Source: Neelides folsomi (lineage: Eukaryota > Arthropoda > Collembola > Neelipleona > Neelidae). Taken from it: a stretch of 56,068 nucleotides of DNA. The stretch spans positions 1-56,068 of the forward strand of contig JAQGBZ010000388.1 in assembly GCA_034687125.1 (NCBI GenBank), in the 5' to 3' direction. The notes under the pieces were generated by a model. The model saw only the letters and a program-made list of their open reading frames with translations, searched no databases and was not told where the DNA came from. A program made the translations under genes and the position numbers. Every line of letters starts with the position of its first letter. The first letter of the stretch is position 1. This document shows, piece after piece, positions 13,201 through 22,815 of the stretch.

Positions 13201-16200
13201 TGTATGTAACTGGGTAATTGGCAAATCGGTGAACCTTGAAATAGCTAAAGTGTATTTGAGTAGTTTGGGTGTTAAATGAGTTCAAGTCTCTAAAATTGGA
13301 AATGATATTGGAAGGGCACGAAGTAAATTATTCAATGGGCATGAGTAATGAAGTGTTTGGAAAATAAACATTAAAGGAACTTGGGCCTTTCTCGGAAATT
13401 TCTTGGTTCACAGTGAAACCCTTTAGGTGAGGGATGGTCTTGTAAATCCCACAAATCACCTTTAAATGGTTTTGTTTATGGCCCATTTAACTAAATTCCA
13501 ATATAAACTTCCTCTGCTAATTGTCGAACTTCTCTCTCAAATTAAGGATTATTAAGTTAAATTCAAAATTCAGGCAATTACACACTCTAATAGATTACAA
13601 ATGAAAGGATTAATAAAAAAATTAATTGCATTTATTTAACAAAATGCTTAAATTCACATTATACAAAAATATTCTAGATTATTTAATATTTAGAGTAACT
13701 AACATTTTTAATAACAATTAAACTAGTTATAAAAAATAATAATAATGTTTGTCTGAGGTTAAGGACTTTTGCTGTATAAAGAAAAGCTAGTTATTAAATA
13801 TGCATTTTTCACACTTGGCTCATCCACTTAAGTAGTAAAAATAATTTTTCCCAACTCTTGTTGAAAAAGATGGGAAACATATGTTTCCCATCTTAAATTA
13901 AAATTTGCCTCTCACAAACATGTTTCATCGCGCTCGTATTCATTTTATCTCGTTTAATGGCAATTTGATGGTTGCCTTCATTAAAACTATGTTTTGTTTA
14001 AATAATGGCAAGCCAGCATTGCCCCATCATAGTTATTTGATTCAACGATGGTCAACCATCGCAAAACCTTTATTTCTGAGGATCCAGTTTTAATGCTGGC
14101 TATCATGCATTTAACCTGAACTGGTTGAATATTGGCGTGCCAGTATTTCTTTTGCCATTAAATGCCACGAAATGCCACTACAGCCATCACATATCCAGTA
14201 TTTAAACAGTAAATGCCAATGCCAAAAAATCAGCCAGTGTTTTCCCAGCATTCAAACTGCATAAATTTCTCCTTGGGATCTTGTAAGAATTCTCCACCAC
14301 TTAAACCAATGTAAATCCCAAACTTGTGCTTTCATCTGTCACGGTCGACAGCTCTTGTACTTATTTGTATCCACTACCTTCCTTTTTTTAATATGAAACT
14401 GAGCATCTCACCCAACCAGACATTCAGACAAACACGGCGTGTCAATATTGAGAAAAAAGCTTATTGGTTTCGGTTAACTCGATATTTCCAAAATGGAATT
14501 TCTTTATTTTCTTTTATGTTTTTGTGATTGGGATAAAGTCCAGGATTTGCTCAACATTCTCGACAGCCATTCAATTTCTTGTACAAATAATTCAATTTTT
14601 TATTTACAAGATAAAAAAATAATTCTAGAATTTTCTATTTTCTCACAAAAATATTCCAAAATTGTTGTGCATTCATGTTAAAAACTTGTTTATGAGAGTA
14701 GTAAAAAATTTAAAAATCGCAATAAAGCAAATTCACCTAAACCCCCAAACTTATATTGTGTTCTTTCACACAAATTGTAAATTCTTGTTGTGCAAAGTTG
14801 TAAACTGGGGCAGTTGTTTATTAAATCCTCGAACCCCGTGTGGAGCTGAAGGCGTTGTAGGTTGAGGCCATGGGACCTTTTCCCACTCGCTTCATCTCAT
14901 TATCCCGGAAAAGGGAAAGTTGGTGGGCGCGTAAAAAGGGAGTGAAAAGTGTAAAAAGGAACTTGGGAATCTCATCACCATTTCACCTCATTCACACTTT
15001 CTGCTCTTTCGGGTCTTTCGCCTCCGTCAGCCCGAAAAATGAAAACATGGGAAGTCTCTTGAAACCAAAAATAAAAGGGAAACGACCTTACTGATGAAAT
15101 AAGAGTAGTTTGGTGCGAGTACGTGTAAAGTTTATATAAAAAACAACACGGCTTTATTTTGCATTTAACAGAATTCATAAGATCTTACTCAAATACTATA
15201 CAAACTAAACATACATATAACTTTATATGTATTTAAATATGTAGTACTTACATAATACAGATAACATACATACCTATTATAGATAATACGTAATTTACTT
15301 ATATAGCTCGTTTAAATTAATAAAAACACTTGTTATATGGACCAAAGGGATGATAAATTAACATCCGAGTTTGGATGTTGGGAGTTAATAATGGTGAAAG
15401 CGGAATCCTTCCATTTCCAACCTCTCCAATGCAAAAGAAGAAGTTGAATAAAGCCTTTGTCGTTTTCCAATTAAAAGGAGAAAGAAGCCAAAAGGCATCC
15501 GAACGAAACTTCCCTTACATTAACTTCCTCCACATAGTTTTCCCCCCTTTGACCTCGCTATTACCAAATTAACCTCCATACTCACAAAATTAGACCTCAA
15601 AAGATACGATTTATTTGAGAAAATGGCAAATAAAAGGAAACCAATATTCAATATTGTGTTCATATTATAAAGAATGCTTCAGAAAATGATCAAAGAGAAA
15701 GGGGAAAAAGGATCTCCTAAATTGCATGTCATTTTCTTACCCATCCTACTTATTTACAAGATTTTACATAACTTGCAATTTGCAATATTAAAACCAACAT
15801 CAATTTACCCAAACCAAAGACTCCTTAAAGATTAAAACAAACAATAAATAATAATGTTAAATTAAACAAATCTTAAATTATGTAATAAGTACCATATATT
15901 ATGTATATACATTATACTCTACTTACATCTTATGTTATAAATAAATATCATATTTAGATCAAAGTAAGTGTTTTGACAGAAGGGTTTAGTGCATAAGAGA
16001 AAATGTAACATACAATGGATCAAGTCCAGACAGGGCTGTGTGGTCCTTGGGGCGTTGTCGTGCGGAGCGTGGGTCTTTCCCTTCTTGTGGACCGTAGGGG
16101 CAGGGGCTTATTGGGCGAGGGAGAGGGGCAACAGATGCTCATCCTCCGCAGCACTCGCTTGAAGGACTCGCGGAAGTTTGAGTTGAGGAAGGCGTAGATG

Positions 16201-19200
16201 AGGGGATTGTAGGCGGTGTGGGCCATGGCCAGCCAGTTACATGCAAAGAAGGGAATGTACAGGGACTCCCAGGCCACCAGCGCGGTCGGGAACAGGTCCA
16301 GCGTCAGGTGGAGGATGTTGAACGGGAGCCATGCGAGTGTGTAACCCGCAACCACTGCCAGGCTCACCACTACCGTCTAATATAATACAACACCACATCA
16401 AACATCCATCAATGTGACAGTTCAATTAATACCAAAATTATAAATTATGTACATTTTATTTTAATTATTTATTTAATTAAAATAATTATAAAAATTATAA
16501 TAAATATTAAATACTATTATCAATACAATATTACACTGAATCATTTTATAGTACTTGGAAAATAATTCATTGTACAGGGTGTGTCTTAAGTCGATGCGTT
16601 TTTTAAGTCTATATTTAAATATAAAACCAACTAAAGACACACCTTGTATATTATACCATATTTATGTTTTTATACCTACATCAGATTCAGATGCATACAT
16701 AAGATAGTCAGACCAGACATGATTAAAAAATTCTTTTTTTGTTCAAACAACTCATTATTGCACGCAGGAATAATAAACGAAAGTAGTACAAATAAAGTAA
16801 ACAATGGTCAAATTATAATTGAGGTTAGTTCCAAGTACGCAATTTCATTGCAACTTATTGACGCCTCAAAGTTCAAGAACCATTAGTCAAGAAAATAAAC
16901 ACACGTGCAAGAGGATGTTTAAACATCCGTTACATTTAACAGCTTAGCTATTAGACTACAGTTACAATACTGATACTTATATTTTGTATCATCATTACTA
17001 TAAAGATAATATTGTAATTGTAAGTGGGATACAAATATGCTATAAGTATCTATATCCTATTGCCTTTTAATTTAGTTTTATTATACAAATGCCAACATGA
17101 ATGTGGAGCAATGCAATGAAAGGAAAAATAGAGGAAATTACCGGAAAGTTATTAGAGGACTATTATGACAAAAAAGTGCAGCTCGGTGCCAGGAAAACCC
17201 CTCGTGTATAATAGAAGAAAAATGATATTAAGAAGATAAAAAAGGCGTCTTTGGGTAATCTGAGTTGATAAGTAAGGGGAAGTTTAAGTGAATAAGTAAA
17301 TAGAAAATGGGTATGGTTAAGACAGGGACCGGATTTGGATGTAGAAAGTGAAATGAGTCCGAATGATTATTATTATTATTTCTTTCCTTGAGGTTGAAGC
17401 AGCTCGTGGGCGTGTGGATTCTTTCAAGGCTCAAACTGCCTGAGTTTCTCTCTCTGTGACATGATGGTGAAAATGTGCCTTTACAAAATCCCTCTCTCTT
17501 TCTCCCGACGGAGAGAGCAGAAAAGACCTTATCTTCGCCTAATTAACTTCGAGTGAGAGTTGAAGTGTGTAGAGGGAAAATGGAATTGCAAGGACTAAAC
17601 CTTAATCTGCTCTCTCAGCCACCTCCGACGAGAATCCGCTCTATCTCCATATCTAAAACACTCGCAACCACTCAAGAGAGTCAGAGATACTTACATCAAA
17701 ATATATCTCATATGTACATATAGAGAAATACTGATCATTTAATCCTAAATTCACACTATAGCTAAGAATTCCTTTTCTGACTTTTCTCTATCATATACAA
17801 TATATATCTAGTATTTATTCTCTTCATAGTGGAATTAATATACAAACAAAAAGGGAATGATATGGATTATAAATATCTGTATCATCATCATGTATCATCT
17901 GGTATATTAGGACAATTATAGTGGCTTGAATACTTCTTGTACTTCACAATATTCTTACATTTATGTATAAATAAAATATATGGTATCGGTGTCGACTATA
18001 CAGTATGTATCTGTATAGTAGACACTGTCTAGTTTATATTTAATCTGTATTACGTAGGTATGTAATCATTAATCATGCATTGATAAATATACTGAAGGAA
18101 TTAGAGATGGGTCATTGATGTACAGGAGAAACTTGAAATGAAAATGGATGCGAGACTAATAGTAAGTTGAAATCAATACCAGTGTGGGTGGTTTATAGAC
18201 TAGAAGATTTTTGAAGATTCCCAAACATATTTCTCCTTTATTAGCCCCTCGATTTCATTTCATTCATGGGTGAAGAACGCGGGGAATTTCAAAGAATTCC
18301 TCTTCAATATATTTCCCTCATTGGGAAATGGGGAAGGAAATCCTGGGCGGAATACTTTTCAATTCAAATAAAAATAGAATAGAAATATACCCGAAAACTT
18401 GGAAATAGTTGAGGAAACAATTTTAAATGGTATTTGTTGGAACTTCTTGGATATGTGAGTCATTACATGGGCAGTTGTTTTCTTTAATTCCTCATCCTCG
18501 GGGCTTTTGATGGGAAATGTGAGTGGAGATTAGGAGGGAAAGTTGAAATTACAACCGTTCTAATCATTCTAATGGGATATAGAATAATAATATTATTTTT
18601 GAACCGTTATTTCGTTTTAACCATAGCCGCAAAATAGGCCTAAGCTCCACGTTTGATCTCCATTTCTAACTTAATCCACTGCACTTTCATTAATGGTAGC
18701 AAATATGCAAAGGTTTACTTAAATTCCCTTTAACTACAAGTAATTTAACGCTGATTAAGCTTTCAATTGGGGATTTACTTTCCTGCATATTTAACCTAAG
18801 TTTCTCATTTGGTCTTTAAGCCTACCAGAATAATAGATAACAAACATATTTGCAATATGCATTGTAGCAAGCTCGTTAAGTAATAAATGAGTCTAAAAAA
18901 CAAAATAAAATTGAAAATTAGGATGAATAAAATCTGTAAATGTGTATTTAAAATAATAAAATAATGTACAATTTGTATACTTACAGCCTACAGAATAAAA
19001 TGTAAAATATTTAAAATATATGTAAATTATGTACAAGTATTTATGAACTTGAATATTAAATACAACAATATTATAGGCTAATGCTTTATGTAATTTTTTA
19101 TCCAATTCACAATAATACCCAGCTTTTATAAACAATGGAGTGTATTAGAGAAGCTATGTTGAGGATTTTGAATTTCCAAGTAAAGTAGAACGAGGAGCTC

Positions 19201-22200
19201 AACAGCTGAGCAATAAATAAAAGTCAGTTGTTTGAACGAGTCGAATATGATGATAAAACGATTGGAGGGCTAGAGGAGAGAATTTATATATTGAGCCTCG
19301 TGCCCGCTTATGAGCTCCAAATCCCAGATAATCTATTTTAATGTCCAATTTGCAATTAGATTGAAACGGCGGCTTTTCTTCCACACCCACCCCCACGACA
19401 GCTCCGAGCCAAGGAAATTTCAGGGGGAGGAAATTTCCAACAGATTTTTCTATCCTAAGCATCCCAAATCGATTCAAGCTATTACAAGAGACATTGATGG
19501 GAATTGAGGAGATGTGTTAAAGGTGGCTTCATCTAACAATATACGAAAACTAAACTTGTACATCCCAACACGCTGTGCGGAAGAGAGTTAACAGAGAACC
19601 GATTAAATAAATGGAAAAAAGCACATCAACCCCACGAATATCCTTTTTTATACTCAAATGTCTATATAAATTTCTTACTCGTTCGTCCAATTTTAAATTG
19701 CTTTGCTGGATCTGACCGTTTAATTAACTTTGAATTTAAGTTCTAAATGATTACATTAAATAACTTAAATAACAACTGAATAACTATACATTAATGTTTT
19801 ATTTGAACATAAAATAAATTCTTTTAGAACATTTCTGACATTCTTTTATTTTTATACTGATCTTATTAAATATCAATATTAATTTACATAAAATGTAGAC
19901 AAAATTGAATTTCTACTTGCCTTTCGTTTAGCTTTCTCCAACCGAATGTCCCTCGCATCTCCAGTTTCTCCCAAACTTCGTTTACCCCACACAGCCAGAG
20001 CAATCCGAGTATAAGTGGAGATGAGGACAATGAGCGGAAAAAAGTACTGAAGAACCATCAAGGTGAGACTATAGCTCACTTGCAAATTTAGCCAATCGTC
20101 CCAATTCTGTATAAAAAATTAATAAAATTGTATTTTGGAATATTTATGCAAATTAAATTTTTAATTAAAGTCTTTTTTACTATTTTTACTCATTTTAAAT
20201 GGTCATTGACCAACTTAACTGACGAGAAAGAGCATTGAGAAAATTATAAATAATTAAACAAAAGTGCTTTATTCAAATATGCATTGAAAGTTTTTGATGT
20301 TTATTTTGCATAGCGTGCATGCATACATTTTTTATAGTAGCTTTGAGTTTATAAAATATTAGAAAAGGAAGAGACAATTTATTTTTAAAGAACTTATAGG
20401 TATGAGTAAACGACAGGTGCATCAACTATCGTGTAGTTAAACAACTTTCACCCTAATCTTGACATGTTGTGAAGTTGTGATCAATAAATAACAACTTGGT
20501 TAGAATTATTTAGCATATTTTTATTATATGCGAAAGTTTATGAAAAAAATTTAGCTTGAAAATCGATCATGAAAAATGGTTTGATAACGGCAACTCTTTT
20601 TATCGATAGGTTGCATTTTTAATTTTTTAATTCCGAAAGTTTCCATCAATTTCTTCAATAGGACAAAATTTTAATTGCACATGTGATTAATCTCCCTTCA
20701 CTTTTTTATGATTTATCTTACATTGATTTTCCTCGTGTATTCATAACCCTTAAATAAATGTCCTCAGCTCATCGTTTCCCACCTTTGTCATTTTCATGAT
20801 ACTTTCACTCCTTTCAACACCCCAACAACAACACGACGTTAGAAACTCGGAAAGTCTTATCCCCAATCCATGCAATGAGGTAGTGAAATGACATGGGAAA
20901 GATCTTTAAGTATCTCACTATCTGTAGATTTGTTAGTACGAAATGTCGTCTATCTCACAGGTAGTACATTTTACTTTTACTAAGGTAGGAGATATTTTGA
21001 AACGAATGCGATTTAATCCTAAATGGTATTTTTCATAAGCTCTTCGACCAACAAAGTAAAATGGGTATTTGGGTAAAAGTAGTTATATGAATGATAACAA
21101 TCTTTCTTTCAATAATTCAAAAGGGATTTTAAGTCTGGGATTGAAAGCATCTAAGATTACATGGCGGAAGCTTCCAATTCCAAGAGTCAATTTCATGAAC
21201 TTAATTCCTGCCTAACTACCTATGTCTATTCTAAGTATGAAAAAAATCTTAATACTATACATATATTGTGTATTTAATATTTAAATTTATACTACTATAC
21301 ACTCTATAATTATAGGGATAATGTATGAACTTGCTTATTGCTTTGAAATTGCCATTGATCTGGGTTAAAACGTAAAATTTCATTTTATATTAAGGTGACT
21401 TACAACCTGTAATAGTATTATCAATCTATACCAAAATTGTATGTAATATAACTTCAGTAAGGTAGTTAAAAAGGATAATTTATACTTTGTTTACTACGAC
21501 TGCTTTATTTACGTCACATTGAACATTGAAATATAATACCCGGGTGCCGGGTTTTGATTAGAATAATAATAGAAAATGGGCCAACGTGGATTATTCGAAA
21601 ATTCAAATATTCATGAAATTTGAGATCTTTGACTTTTGTGAAACTTTTTTAGAATTTAATCCCATCATTCTTTATTAAAAATCTTTTGGTTATACCGATT
21701 CTATTTCATTGTAAAATGAATCCTCAAAAGAAATGTTATGCTGGTGGGAAAGGGGAAAGTGTGGAATCTAAAATCAGTGAAATGACAATGACAGCAAGCC
21801 AAAGGTTTTCGTGATTCTTCTATATAATTTCATGTTTTAAATTCAACTTCAACTCTTCGTCTTCGCCATCAAAAGACTTCCATTTTCCACAATCAATATA
21901 TTGCATTTTACATCATCCGTATTCAAAAATGTTTTATATGGAACGTAACCGATGAAATGACCAAAGAATTGTTACATTTAATCACAATTTTTAGAACTTA
22001 AAAGGTTGAATATGTTTAAATGTATTATTAGTACTTACCTCTTTGCATAAAGGACGTTCATCGTCTGGTAAATAGGTCGTGGTGATCATGATGGGAATAG
22101 CCGTCAAAGCCGCCACGACCCAAATGAGCCCAATTACAATTAATGCTTGACTTCTCCTCAGCCGCGGGCGAAGCGGGTACAAAATGGCCACGTAGCGATC

Positions 22201-22815
22201 ACCGGCCAGAGCCACCAAAGTGTAAGAAGAAACAAAGACGAAAACGCCCTGGGCTGGACTTGCAAGGATACACATGATGTGTCCAAATGGCCAATATTGA
22301 TACAGCAGAATGATGTAGGACGAAGGGACGCAGAAAATTGCCATGAGAAGATCTCCAACAGCAAGATTGGCTGAGAATTCGGATCAAATTAATTAAAATG
22401 TAAATTAATTCCATTTTAAGTCAATTTTATTGAGATTTAATTAAGATCTGAATTTAAATTTTACACAATAGCCATTAGCCATAATAGGTAGTGTTTAAGA
22501 TCGAATGGGCCTATGAATGTCTTATAAGGAATTAAAGAGAAAGGAATTAAAAATCATTTACTTACCAATTAGATAATTTGTAACCGTTCGCATTCGCGGC
22601 TCGGACATTACAACGTAGCAGACCAAAAGATTGCCGAGAACCGCAGAGACGAAAACGGAATTGTAGATGATGTAAATGACGATTTTGAACGATGGGGAAA
22701 ATATAACTTCGTTCGGGGGTTCAATATACGAGTAGTTGGAATAATTGTAATGACTGTCATTGTAGTCAATGGGGGTATTTAAATTTGGCTCTATTATCGA
22801 GCTTGGATTTTCCAT
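9708..22815 (-). CDS. RYa-R: RYamide/NPY-like receptor gene 1 (shared body plus ending B)
   Basis: Class A peptide GPCR. Shared exons: 22815-22566 (N-terminus, TM1; ends phase 1 in NYLI|A), 22370-22039 (TM2-TM4; YWPFG, GDRYVA) and 20106-19921 (TM5, QYFFP, third loop, ends KAKRK). With ending B (10494-10426 and 10286-9708) it gives 471 aa; with ending A (16376-16020), 374 aa. DRY, WLP and NPxxY are intact in both forms. The acidic N-terminus has several N-glycosylation sequons (NDS, NYS). The GDARD-KRK loop and the LNRMNT motif in tail B recall insect RYamide receptors from memory, so the symbol is a family-level guess. Donors are gtaagt, gtaagt, then gcaagt before the choice of ending. No TM1-TM5 set exists between A and B. 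Confidence 0.85.
10426..10494 (-). CDS. Ending B exon 1: TM6
   Basis: A 69-base, 23-codon phase-0 exon from MIKTML to WLPHNILT, acceptor ttaacag, donor gtaaga. It supplies all of TM6 and replaces the first part of exon A exactly: the W of WLP is residue 16 in both. Too short to stand out as a reading frame, but strongly supported by its homologue at 51434-51502, which has identical length and phase. Confidence 0.85.
10694..10803 (+). pseudogene. Fossil C2H2 zinc-finger fragment
   Basis: Two frame-shifted pieces of a C2H2 finger. SGEKPYKCP (10694-10720) runs into a stop two codons later. [16 protein letters not shown] follows in another frame up to about 10803. The linker EKPYK appears twice at finger spacing, which is hard to get by chance. 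It lies in the intron upstream of ending B, beside the pogo-like element and on the opposite strand to the receptor gene. It is probably debris of a captured or inserted zinc-finger gene and cannot code for a working finger. Confidence 0.6.
10961..12437 (+). mobile_element. Degenerate pogo/Tigger-like DNA transposon (dead transposase)
   Basis: Broken transposase with a psq-type helix-turn-helix start ([16 protein letters not shown]), a CENP-B-like segment ([17 protein letters not shown]) reached by a frameshift near 11220, the first DDE-domain block (NVDETG, 11383-11406), a stop after [14 protein letters not shown] near 11795-11820, and an open C-terminal part (11868-12437) with the pogo-family motif [15 protein letters not shown]. 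At least one frameshift and several stops show it is inactive. Terminal repeats were not found. It sits in the intron between endings A and B, antisense to the receptor gene. Confidence 0.85.
13867..13894. repeat. 28-bp perfect palindrome
   Basis: The half-site AAGATGGGAAACAT is followed at once by its exact reverse complement, with no spacer. It could form a hairpin in RNA or a cruciform in DNA, or be a dimeric protein-binding site. It lies in the intron between the two receptor endings. Confidence 0.9.
15610..15615 (-). terminator. Candidate poly(A) signal for ending A
   Basis: Nearest exact AATAAA (minus strand) that I found downstream of the stop codon of exon A, about 400 bases away. 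Variant signals closer to the stop are possible. Confidence 0.2.
16020..16376 (-). CDS. Ending A exon: TM6, ECL3, TM7 and C-tail (alternative last exon)
   Basis: Single terminal exon of 118 codons plus stop, acceptor attatattag, phase 0. It begins [20 protein letters not shown], has a loop with LDLFP, then TM7 with [17 protein letters not shown], and a 45-residue tail rich in Pro, Arg and Thr with a CC pair. It joins the KAKRK end of the TM5 exon in frame and puts the WLP tryptophan at residue 16. It is far closer to the A exon at 54947-55309 (about 18 of the first 24 residues identical) than to ending B in its own gene. It has no donor after TM7, so choosing it ends the transcript. Confidence 0.87.
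   Translation of the reverse strand, partial: TVVVSLAVVAGYTLAWLPFNILHLTLDLFPTALVAWESLYIPFFACNWLAMAHTAYNPLIYAFLNSNFRESFKRVLRRMSICCPSPSPNKPLPLRSTRRERPTLRTTTPQGPHSPVWT
16377..19914. other. Intron upstream of ending A
   Basis: Intron of about 3.5 kb between the shared TM5 exon and ending A. It contains a 72-bp inverted-repeat element at 16575-16646 near the A acceptor. No further exon was recognised. Confidence 0.6.
16575..16646. mobile_element. 72-bp TIR mini-element (MITE remnant)
   Basis: CAGGGTGTGTCTTA at the left end and TAAAGACACACCTTG at the right form imperfect terminal inverted repeats, and a TA dinucleotide lies on each side (16573-16574 and 16647-16648). This fits a tiny Tc1/mariner-type MITE. 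It lies about 200 bp upstream of the acceptor of ending A. Confidence 0.6.
19915..19920 (-). promoter_or_regulatory. GC-type splice donor (AAAG|GCAAGT) at the branch between endings
   Basis: The TM5 exon ends AAAG and is followed by GCAAGT, the consensus of GC-AG introns. Splicing here puts WLP at the position seen in all other cassettes. The alternative GT donor about 30 bases downstream (TAT|GTAAAT) would insert 11 extra residues before TM6. Because this donor serves both endings, its weakness could help regulation. Confidence 0.65.
19921..20106 (-). CDS. Shared TM5 exon of receptor gene 1
   Basis: Phase-0 exon of 62 codons from NWDDWL to KAKRK, acceptor tttatacag. It has TM5 with QYFFP and the third intracellular loop with GETGDARD. 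The matching exon of the atypical GPCR (4764-4949) is also 62 codons, although its helix sits at a different offset. Confidence 0.85.
20107..22038. other. Intron of receptor gene 1
   Basis: A 1.9-kb AT-rich intron between the TM2-TM4 and TM5 exons, with donor gtaagt. No embedded gene or repeat was recognised. Confidence 0.6.

Larger units (their letters stand above)
12438..16019. other. Intron between endings A and B, no exon seen
   Basis: About 3.6 kb inside the receptor gene 1 transcription unit (B form). It contains a G-run with GC-rich flanks near 12829-12880, two copies of a CCGGAGTTAT motif (12540 and 12768), a 28-bp perfect palindrome at 13867-13894 and a cluster of short inverted motifs at 13940-14265. 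No further TM6/TM7-like exon was found on the minus strand. The 3' UTR of ending A should lie at its right end. Confidence 0.55.
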
